Source: Verrucomicrobiota bacterium
GTDB taxonomy: Bacteria; Verrucomicrobiota; Verrucomicrobiia; Verrucomicrobiales; Akkermansiaceae
Assembly: GCA_004293445.1 (NCBI GenBank)
Contig: RDYP01000007.1
Coordinates: 1-64,000, forward strand
DNA length: 64,000 nt
Direction: 5' to 3'
The notes below the pieces were generated by a model. It was not told the origin of the DNA. It made no database searches and worked only from the letters and a program-made list of their open reading frames with translations. The position numbers and the translations under genes are program-made. Below, one piece after another: positions 57,060 through 64,000 of this stretch. Positions within the stretch are counted from its first letter, which is position 1. Every line of letters begins with the position of its first letter.

Positions 57060-57193
57060 GGTGTGGATAGAGAGCTTTTTGAATTTCGGGCATCCCCGCA
57101 ACGCGCGGATCGTAAACCCTAGGCCAAGACCTTGAGCGAAAACCTCCATTCGCCGCAATCCGCAAAACTCAAGAGACGCCGAGCCAGACGCGC

Positions 57194-59866
57194 TCACGTC
57201 ACCGGCTCCACACGCACCGCGACGACCTTGTATTCCGGAGTCCCCTCATGGCGATCCCGATGCGGCCCCGTCAAGGCGTTGAGCCCGGCACCCGCGCTAT
57301 GAAAGCTCGCGAAAAGCAGGCCCGTCGACATCGCCTCACTCACTCGAAGGACCAAGTGACAAGCTCCGTGACGACTAAGAATCCTCACTCGATCCCCATC
57401 ACGCAGGCCCAGCGCCGATGCGTCGACCGCGGACATGTCGAGGAAGTCATCGGCCTGCAACCACTGGTTCGCGGTTCGCCGGGTCATGGTTCCCGAATTG
57501 AACTGATAGCGGACGCGCCCGGTGCTCAGCAAAAAAGGAAACTCCGGCGTCACCGTCTCAGAGGTCGGCTCATAGTCGATGATCCGCAAGCTGGCAGGCC
57601 GACCCGAAGCAAACGCGTCCGTGTGGAGAATTGCCGTCCCCGGGTGCACTTCATTCGGACAGGGCCACTGCAAGCCCCCCTGCTCCAAGCGAGCATACGA
57701 GATCCCGGCACCTGCAGGCCACAGCGATCGGATCTCGTCCCAAATCTCGGCAGGCGAATCGAAGCCGAACCCATCGCCATGGCCCATCGCCGCCGCGACC
57801 TCGCAAAGAATCCGCCAATCCGCCTTCGCCTCACCCGGCGGCGGAACCACGGCACGCACCCGCTGGACGCGACGCTCGGCATTCATGAAGGTACCATCTT
57901 TCTCGAAGGCCGACGCAGCAGGCAGCACCAGATCCGCCACCTCGCGAGCCAGCTCGTTCATGAACAAGTCTTGGACCACGACGAAGTCGAGCGATTCCAA
58001 TGCCGCCCTCGTGACCCGGGTGTCGGGATTCGTCTGCAAGATGTCGTAGCCGATCACCCACATCGCCTTCAAACGGCCCGCAGCCGCAGCGTCGATCATC
58101 TCCATCAGGTTCAAGCCGGGGCCGACAGGAATCGACGACTCCCAGCATCTCGCAAAGCGATCCCGCCCCTCGGCGAGAGGGACAAAGCCGGTGAGGTGTC
58201 CCGGCTCGCACCCCATGTGGGCAGAGCCCTGCACGTTGTTCTGCCCGCGCAGAGGATTGATGCCGCTTCCCGGACAACCAAAGTTTCCGGTGATCAAGGC
58301 GAGGTTCACCAAGGCCATGACACCCTCGGTTCCCTGCCCCTGCTCGGTCACGCCCAAGCCATGGAAGCACATCGACGGCTTGCAGCGCGCGTAAATCTCA
58401 GCCGCACGACGAATCGCATCCGCCGACACGCCGCAAATCTCCGCCGCCCGCTCCGGCGTCCATTCCCCGATGAATGACCTAAACTCTTCCCACCCGCTGA
58501 TCCGATCTCCGAAAACGATGGGATCCTGCCAGGCCTCAATCACGATCGTGTGAGCGATTGCATGAAGCAGCGGGAGGTTCGTGCCCGGTCGCAGCGCCAG
58601 ATGGACATCGGCCATCTCTGCAAGCTCCGTGCGCCGAGGGTCCACCACCACCAAGGCGGCACCGCGCGCGACCGCACGCCGGATGCGTGCGCCGAGGACC
58701 GGATGCGCCTCGGTGGGATTGCAGCCGAACACCAGAAAGCCGGCCGCTTGCTCGATGTCCGCAAAGCTGTTCGTCGCCGCGCCCGTCCCGAGCATCGACT
58801 TCATCCCCGCAGCCGTCGGCTGATGGCAAACGCGCGCGCAGCTATCGACGTTGTTGGTTCCAAGCACCACCCGCGCGAATTTCTGCACGAGGTAATTTTC
58901 TTCATTCGTTCCGCGCGCCGAACCCAGCAGCCCGATGCTGTCCGCGCCATGACGCTGCCGGATCTCGGTCAATCCACCCGCCAAGCGCTGGATCGCCTCC
59001 GGCCAAGAAATCGGCCGCCACTCGTCGCCCTCACGCAACAAGGGCTGCGTCAGACGATCGACGGAATGATTGAAGCCAAAAGCATAACGACCTTTCACAC
59101 AAAGGTGCCCTCGGTTCACAGGAGCATCGAGCACCGGCTTCACTCGCAACACACGCCCGGCCCGGCTTCCCGCGAACAATTCGCAGCCGACACCACAGTA
59201 AGGGCAAACCGTGCGCGTCCATCGCTCCGGCTCCATGTGGCCGACAGCGCTCTGATCCTCCAAGGCACCGGTCGGACAGGTATCGACACAAGCCCCGCAA
59301 CTCACACAAGAGCTGGCGAGCAAGCTCGACCCATCGGGGACCACCCTCGTGCCGGCTCCCCGGCCAAGCTCGTTCCACACCGAACGTCCCTCGACTTCCT
59401 CACAGATGCGAACGCAGCGAAAACAATCGATGCAGCGACTCAGATCCGCCGCGAGATAGGGATGCGTCGAATCCTTGAAAACCGGCGGCCAGATCGCCCG
59501 CGGCCTTTCCGAGCCCCTCACGCCATACTGCATCAGCCATCGATGAAAGAGCTTGTCGGGCCGACGCTCGATCTCACGCGCCGGATAATTCCACGCCAGA
59601 AATTCCAAGGCCGCACGACGCCCCGCTTCCAAATCGGCGGTGTGGGTCTCCACGACCATCCCCGCGCGCACCGGCGTCGCGCAGGCGGGCTGAGGACGCG
59701 ACTGCCCGGCCACTTCCACCAAACACAAACGACAAAGCCCCGCTGCCGCCAAACGCTCGTCGTGACACAAGGTCGGAATCTCAATCCCCGCCAGCCGCGA
59801 GGCGTCGAGAATCGTCGCAGCCTCAGGAACCGAAAGCACCCGACCATTGATTTGGAGTTCGATCAT
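57194..59866 (-). CDS. Formate dehydrogenase alpha-subunit-like molybdopterin oxidoreductase
   Basis: An 890-residue molybdenum enzyme of the FdhF/FdsA type. The N-terminal ~80 residues are a [2Fe-2S] ferredoxin domain (CHDERLAAAGLCRLCLVEV). Next come two [4Fe-4S] motifs (CIDCFRCVRIC; CVSCGACVDTCP), then a third motif and the bis-MGD binding domain starting CPYCGVGCELF. The active-site Cys (position of Sec in some FDH) is in ARVCHQPTAAG. The usual His-Cys3 cluster after the first domain is missing: the stretch reads LFHRWLMQYGVRG. The start is at ATG 59866 (MIELQINGRV). No beta/diaphorase subunit or accessory gene is adjacent. Formate is the likeliest substrate, but this is inference. Confidence 0.86.
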   Translation of the reverse strand: MIELQINGRVLSVPEAATILDASRLAGIEIPTLCHDERLAAAGLCRLCLVEVAGQSRPQPACATPVRAGMVVETHTADLEAGRRAALEFLAWNYPAREIERRPDKLFHRWLMQYGVRGSERPRAIWPPVFKDSTHPYLAADLSRCIDCFRCVRICEEVEGRSVWNELGRGAGTRVVPDGSSLLASSCVSCGACVDTCPTGALEDQSAVGHMEPERWTRTVCPYCGVGCELFAGSRAGRVLRVKPVLDAPVNRGHLCVKGRYAFGFNHSVDRLTQPLLREGDEWRPISWPEAIQRLAGGLTEIRQRHGADSIGLLGSARGTNEENYLVQKFARVVLGTNNVDSCARVCHQPTAAGMKSMLGTGAATNSFADIEQAAGFLVFGCNPTEAHPVLGARIRRAVARGAALVVVDPRRTELAEMADVHLALRPGTNLPLLHAIAHTIVIEAWQDPIVFGDRISGWEEFRSFIGEWTPERAAEICGVSADAIRRAAEIYARCKPSMCFHGLGVTEQGQGTEGVMALVNLALITGNFGCPGSGINPLRGQNNVQGSAHMGCEPGHLTGFVPLAEGRDRFARCWESSIPVGPGLNLMEMIDAAAAGRLKAMWVIGYDILQTNPDTRVTRAALESLDFVVVQDLFMNELAREVADLVLPAASAFEKDGTFMNAERRVQRVRAVVPPPGEAKADWRILCEVAAAMGHGDGFGFDSPAEIWDEIRSLWPAGAGISYARLEQGGLQWPCPNEVHPGTAILHTDAFASGRPASLRIIDYEPTSETVTPEFPFLLSTGRVRYQFNSGTMTRRTANQWLQADDFLDMSAVDASALGLRDGDRVRILSRHGACHLVLRVSEAMSTGLLFASFHSAGAGLNALTGPHRDRHEGTPEYKVVAVRVEPVT

Positions 59867-59937
59867 GAGTTCGAAAAATCCTCCCTCCTTCGCACGCTCC
59901 GCCACTCCGGGACGATGTCAAACGGCAGCTCATCCCG

Positions 59938-62337
59938 CTACACGGCGCGCTCCTCATCGATGATTGCCAAAGTGGTCGCCATCACCGAATCCGGATCGAG
60001 CGAGATGCTGTCGATCCCCTCCCGCACCAGAAAGCGCGCGAACTCGGGGTAATCGCTCGGTGCTTGCCCGCAGATACCGATTTTCCGGCCACGACTGCGA
60101 CAAACCCGAATCACGCGGGAAATCATCCGCAGCACGGCTTCATTCCGCTCGTCGAAGATCGGAGCCACCACCTCGCTGTCCCGATCCACCCCGAGAACCA
60201 GCTGAGTCAGATCGTTCGAACCAATGCTGAAGCCATCGAACAACTCGCAAAACTCTTCCGCCAACATCACGTTGCTCGGAATCTCGCACATCATATGGAC
60301 CTCGAGTCCCTTCTCTCCCCGCCTCAATCCGAGATCGGACATTTCCGCCAGCACGCGCCGCGCTTCCTCCGGAGTCCGACAGAAAGGAATCATCAATTTG
60401 AGATTCACCAAGCCCATCTCCTCGCGAACCTTCCGCACCGCACGACACTCCAAGGCAAAGCCTCGTCGATAGCGGGGATGACCGTAGCGACTCGCCCCGC
60501 GGAACCCGAGCATCGGATTCTCCTCAAGCGGCTCATAGGCTTTGCCGCCCACCAGGTTCGCATACTCGTTGGTCTTGAAGTCGCTCAGCCTCAGGATGAC
60601 ATCCTTCGGATAAAAAGCCGCTGCGAGCATCGCGACGCCCTGCGCCAGCTTGTCGACAAAGTAGCCCGGCTTGTCCGCATACCCGGCGCTCAATCGTTCC
60701 ATTTCCACCTTCGCCACCGGATCTTCCACATTGGGATAATCCAGCAGCGCCAAGGGATGAATCCCGATCGAATTCGAAATGATGAATTCCTCCCGTGCCA
60801 GACCCACGCCGTCATTCGGAATGAAACTCAAACGAAGGGCCTCCGCCGGATCGGCGACGTTCATCATCACCCGCGTGATCGGCCGGACCAGATCGCCCGG
60901 CTCCGTCCGCTCGACCCCAAAAGCAAGTCGCCCGCCATAAACCCGCCCGACCTCGCCCTCGGCGCAACTCACCGTGACCACCTGTCCGTCGCGCAAGCGC
61001 GCCCGCCCGTCGCCCGTGCCGACCACCGCAGGAACCCCCAGCTCGCGACTCACGATCGCCGCATGACAGGTCCGCCCTCCGCGGTCCGTCACGATCGCCG
61101 CGGCCTTTTTCATGATCGGCTCCCAATCCGGATCGGTCTTATCCGTGACCAGAACTTCCCCAGCTTGAAAACGGGCGATGTCCGCGGCATCCGCAATCAC
61201 CCGGACCGGCCCGCTCGCGATCTTCCGCCCCACCCCACGCCCCGAAACAAGGAGCGGTCCGCTTTCCTGCAGCCGCCATGTCTCGATCACCGCCCCCACC
61301 TCGCGCGAACGCACCGTCTCCGGCCTGGCCTGCACGATGAACAGCTCTCCGCTGAGACCGTCCTTCGCCCACTCGATGTCCATCGGCACCGCCCGCCCTT
61401 GCCGCTCGGAATAGTGCCGCTCGATCAAACAGGCCCAACGCGCCAGCTCTAACAGATCGCCATCCTCCACGCAAAAACGTGCGCGCTCATCAGGCGGCAC
61501 TTCGACGTTTCGGACCGCTCCGGCAGTGCTGTCATAGACCAGTTTGAACTCCTTGGCACCGGTCGCTTTGCGCAAGATCGGCCGGAAGCCCATCGCCAGG
61601 GTCGGCTTGAAAACGAGACACTCGTCCGGCACCACGGCACCCTGCACCACGTTCTCGCCCAGGCCGTAAGCCGCCTCGATCAAAACGACATCGCGAAAGC
61701 CGGTCTCGGTATCGAGGGTGAACATCACCCCGCTCGTCGCGAGGTCGGAACGGACCATCCTCTGCACGGCGACACTCAGGGCGACGCGCGACGCATCAAA
61801 GCCCTTGTCGGCACGATAGCTGATTGCCCGGTTGGTGAAGAGCGAGGCGAAGCAACGCTTGCAGGCATCGAGCAGTGCCGCCTCGCCCGCCACGCGCAGG
61901 AAGCTCTGCTGCTGTCCCGCAAATGATGCCTCGGGCAAATCCTCCGCCGTCGCGCTGGAACGCACCGCCACATCGATCCCCTGCGCGCCGCCGAGTCGGC
62001 CGTAGGCGTTCAGGATTTCCGCGGCGAGATCCCCCGGCCAATCCGCTTCGAGAATCATGGCGCGCAGTGCCTCGCCCCGCTGTGCGAGGTCTTCGAGATC
62101 GGTCACATCCAGCCCCGCGAGCCGCTCTTCGATCCGGCGATCCAAACCCGAAGCGGCGAGAAAGCGACGGTAGGCATCGGCCGTGATGGCGAATCCATCC
62201 GGCACCCGCACGCCCAGCGGGCTCAGCGAGCGAAGCATTTCACCGAGCGAGGCGGTCTTGCCGCCCACCAAGGGGACATCGCTGATGCCCAGTTCACGGA
62301 ACCAGCGAATGAAACGAAAAACGGGGGGAGTCTTCAT
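59938..62337 (-). CDS. ppsA: Phosphoenolpyruvate synthase
   Basis: A 799-residue enzyme that makes PEP from pyruvate and ATP for gluconeogenesis. The N-terminal ATP-grasp domain has PLVGGKTASLGEML, DVAVRSSATAEDLPEASFAGQQ and GVMFTLDTETGFRDV. The swivelling phospho-His domain is GGRTCHAAIVSRELGVPAVVG. The C-terminal PEP-utilising barrel ends with FSIGSNDLTQLVLGVDRDS. Length matches PpsA (~790). It is 71 bp upstream of the formate-dehydrogenase-like gene in the same orientation. Confidence 0.96.
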   Translation of the reverse strand: MKTPPVFRFIRWFRELGISDVPLVGGKTASLGEMLRSLSPLGVRVPDGFAITADAYRRFLAASGLDRRIEERLAGLDVTDLEDLAQRGEALRAMILEADWPGDLAAEILNAYGRLGGAQGIDVAVRSSATAEDLPEASFAGQQQSFLRVAGEAALLDACKRCFASLFTNRAISYRADKGFDASRVALSVAVQRMVRSDLATSGVMFTLDTETGFRDVVLIEAAYGLGENVVQGAVVPDECLVFKPTLAMGFRPILRKATGAKEFKLVYDSTAGAVRNVEVPPDERARFCVEDGDLLELARWACLIERHYSERQGRAVPMDIEWAKDGLSGELFIVQARPETVRSREVGAVIETWRLQESGPLLVSGRGVGRKIASGPVRVIADAADIARFQAGEVLVTDKTDPDWEPIMKKAAAIVTDRGGRTCHAAIVSRELGVPAVVGTGDGRARLRDGQVVTVSCAEGEVGRVYGGRLAFGVERTEPGDLVRPITRVMMNVADPAEALRLSFIPNDGVGLAREEFIISNSIGIHPLALLDYPNVEDPVAKVEMERLSAGYADKPGYFVDKLAQGVAMLAAAFYPKDVILRLSDFKTNEYANLVGGKAYEPLEENPMLGFRGASRYGHPRYRRGFALECRAVRKVREEMGLVNLKLMIPFCRTPEEARRVLAEMSDLGLRRGEKGLEVHMMCEIPSNVMLAEEFCELFDGFSIGSNDLTQLVLGVDRDSEVVAPIFDERNEAVLRMISRVIRVCRSRGRKIGICGQAPSDYPEFARFLVREGIDSISLDPDSVMATTLAIIDEERAV

Positions 62338-62422
62338 GACATGGGGGGAATCCTCCCACCCTCGCATCAATCCCCCCACCCCGCGAGCGATCCTTTTCTA
62401 TCCGGCTCACTCTCCAAGATCC

Positions 62423-64000
62423 CTACGACTTCAAACTGGCGAGCCCCAGAACCGTCATGTTCTGGGCGATCTTGTCGTGAGCGATCAGCACATATTCCCA
62501 AGTTTTTCCGCCATTGGTCGCGCTGTAGTCGCTGGCCCGTCGACACCAGTTTTCCGCAGCCTCCTTCTTCGCGATCACGATCGGATCATCCAATTCCTTC
62601 CTCGCCTTGGGCTCGAACATGAAAATCGTCGATTCCGTCTCCGCCACGAAGTCCGGCTGATACTCGGGGTGATCCGCCCCATTCTTGTAGTAGATCTGGA
62701 ACTGGCCCTTCGCGGGCTTGAACCACTTGTTCGCCTCCCGGTCCAGAATCACCGCAAGCACGCGCTCTGCTTCGGACTGGAACTTCTGCGCCGAGTAAAG
62801 ACATCTTGAGAAGCCCCCGAAAAGATACTTCGACATGTTGCTCTTGTCGGCCGGAGAAACGCGAAAGTCCAAGGCCTGCTGGCGATAGTTCACCGTGAAC
62901 GCGCTCGGCTTCAGCTCGGTGAATCCCTTGCTGATCTTCACGTCGTAACCAGACGACTCTTCCCGGTAGTGCGACTGCATCTGTCCGTGGATGAAGCGCG
63001 CGATGTCCTTTTGGTGATGGTGAAGCACCTGCCACACCTCCTCTTCGGGGAGGTAGCTCTGGAAGTGTTTCACCGTCTGGCTCGCGAGGTCGTAGAGAAG
63101 CTCGGCGTTGCTGTCGTAGGAAATGTCGTCGAAATCGATCAAGCCGCCGACCACATAGTCCTCCATCCGCGGTTCGCGGAATCCCCTGCCGCTGACAGCA
63201 ACCGCTTCACCCGAGTCCGTGTGGAGATTGTGAACCCAAAGGTCTCTCGATGGCGCGGGGTATCGCAGCGACTTCAGATCCACCTGGAAGGGCTCGAACC
63301 AGCTCTTCACCTCTCCCCGCGGAACCACCAGAATCCGCGGAATCGGAATCATCTCCTTCACCACCAACGCTGTCGTCTTAAACACCACCTCGGCGATGTT
63401 CGGGCTCGCACCGATGCCTTCAAGTTCCCCCTGCTGCGGTCGATAAAGAGAGGTCACCTCATCGATGATGGCGTTCTGGATTTCCGGCGACTCCAGCGAG
63501 GCCAGGGTCGGAACGCTTTGAGGCTTTGATTCCAGCCTCTTGATGACTTCGAAAGCCAGGCGGGCAACCTTCTGCTGTTCGGGGGTCTCGAAAGCCACGG
63601 GAGCCTCGCTTCCGGCCACTTGAGTGTTCGCAGTGGCTTGTGGCGGCTTGATCCCCAGCAGGTTTGCGACGTTGGATTGAGACACCACCGTTTCCGTCCG
63701 GCTCTCGATGGCGTCGTCGTCCAGCTCGATGAGTTGCAGTTTCTTGATCGAGGAATCCGGCTTCCTGGCCTCGTCCACGATCTCCTGGAACTTGTCGTGC
63801 GCGATGATGTTGAGCCGGTCCACCGCGGCGACGCCGACCCGCCTGCCGTAGGGAAGACGGAGGCCGCGGCCGATGGACTGCTCGATCAGGATCCGCGCGT
63901 TCGCCGCCCGCAGCGGGACGATGGTGTAGAGATTGGTCACGTCCCAACCTTCCTTGAGCATGTTGACGTGGATCACGATCTCGGTGGGATCCTCGTTGTG
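62423..64000 (-). CDS. Type III restriction enzyme Res-type subunit (C-terminal part; runs off the right edge)
   Basis: At least 525 residues of the C-terminal portion. The frame is open to the window end: eight codons beyond the track start read HNEDPTEI, continuing VIHVNMLKEGWDV and then VPLRAANARILIEQSIGRGLRLPYG, which is SF2 helicase motif VI of type III Res subunits. The C-terminal end contains a nuclease-like segment (DFVAETESTIFMFEPKARKEL), with Asp and Glu-x-Lys. Walker A/B motifs and the partner Mod gene would lie beyond the edge. Related Res-like helicases also occur outside restriction systems. Confidence 0.88.
   Translation of the reverse strand, partial: HNEDPTEIVIHVNMLKEGWDVTNLYTIVPLRAANARILIEQSIGRGLRLPYGRRVGVAAVDRLNIIAHDKFQEIVDEARKPDSSIKKLQLIELDDDAIESRTETVVSQSNVANLLGIKPPQATANTQVAGSEAPVAFETPEQQKVARLAFEVIKRLESKPQSVPTLASLESPEIQNAIIDEVTSLYRPQQGELEGIGASPNIAEVVFKTTALVVKEMIPIPRILVVPRGEVKSWFEPFQVDLKSLRYPAPSRDLWVHNLHTDSGEAVAVSGRGFREPRMEDYVVGGLIDFDDISYDSNAELLYDLASQTVKHFQSYLPEEEVWQVLHHHQKDIARFIHGQMQSHYREESSGYDVKISKGFTELKPSAFTVNYRQQALDFRVSPADKSNMSKYLFGGFSRCLYSAQKFQSEAERVLAVILDREANKWFKPAKGQFQIYYKNGADHPEYQPDFVAETESTIFMFEPKARKELDDPIVIAKKEAAENWCRRASDYSATNGGKTWEYVLIAHDKIAQNMTVLGLASLKS

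Noticed and set aside
57248-60052. Two long plus-strand ORFs (409 and 500 aa) opposite the formate-dehydrogenase-like gene
   Set aside because: They are antisense shadows; the minus-strand gene has all cofactor motifs.

Overview
The window is GC-rich, almost fully coding chromosomal DNA from a bacterium. I infer a member of the Verrucomicrobiota (Akkermansiaceae or Luteolibacter-like). The grounds are an SHD1-domain secreted hydrolase, a DUF1559-like prepilin, several ExbB/ExbD/TonB-type sets, a very large adenylate-kinase-like protein and frequent GTG starts with gene overlaps. No rRNA gene is present to confirm this. About 59 protein genes (two cut by the window edges), one pseudogene and one tRNA are supported.

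Layout. 1-3119 (minus strand): the end of a type I restriction-modification operon, hsdM, then a DUF1016/YhcG-type PDDEXK nuclease, then the start of hsdS, which leaves the left edge. 3331-9192 (plus): a tightly packed run of an FMN-binding polyferredoxin, its FMN transferase ApbE, an AmgK-like sugar kinase, a CHASE2-like membrane protein and argB. 9202-13369: a secreted unknown, a beta-hydroxyacid dehydrogenase, an alpha/beta hydrolase, hisF and a HAD phosphatase.

13500-15630 is the one clearly accessory stretch. Two copies of a ~260-bp repeat in inverted orientation enclose a HEPN/nucleotidyltransferase toxin-antitoxin-like pair with its own operator, a 12-base poly-C run and a frameshifted AbrB/MazE-type antitoxin remnant. 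This is the best candidate for an undescribed mobile defence or toxin-antitoxin cassette here.

15801-32481: sppA, carB, a membrane protein, gnd, pgsA, a degenerate MglA-like GTPase with a neighbouring low-complexity protein, def, a tonB-exbB-exbD operon, an RsmA-Nudix fusion, a PpiD-like chaperone, a TPR protein and a pirin. 32500-49258: a XylR-like regulator, a YhaM-like exonuclease, recO, TPR, CDF and nuclease-HhH proteins, a gamma carbonic anhydrase, deoC, an NMP-kinase-like protein, a photolyase-like protein with unusual domain order, a glutaredoxin, a dynamin-like GTPase, a polysaccharide deacetylase and mtnP.

49376-55965: an L,D-transpeptidase, tRNA-Arg(UCU) with a 54-bp direct duplication of its 3' end, tmk, a prepilin, a second ExbB/ExbD-type operon whose ExbD lacks the usual membrane aspartate, then fabF and a thioesterase. 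55971-64000 (minus): a Gfo/Idh/MocA oxidoreductase, a single-subunit formate dehydrogenase-like enzyme, PEP synthase, and the C-terminal part of a type III restriction (Res) helicase subunit that leaves the right edge.

All calls come from reading the sequence and the supplied translations. No database search was run, and several start codons were re-chosen from protein content.
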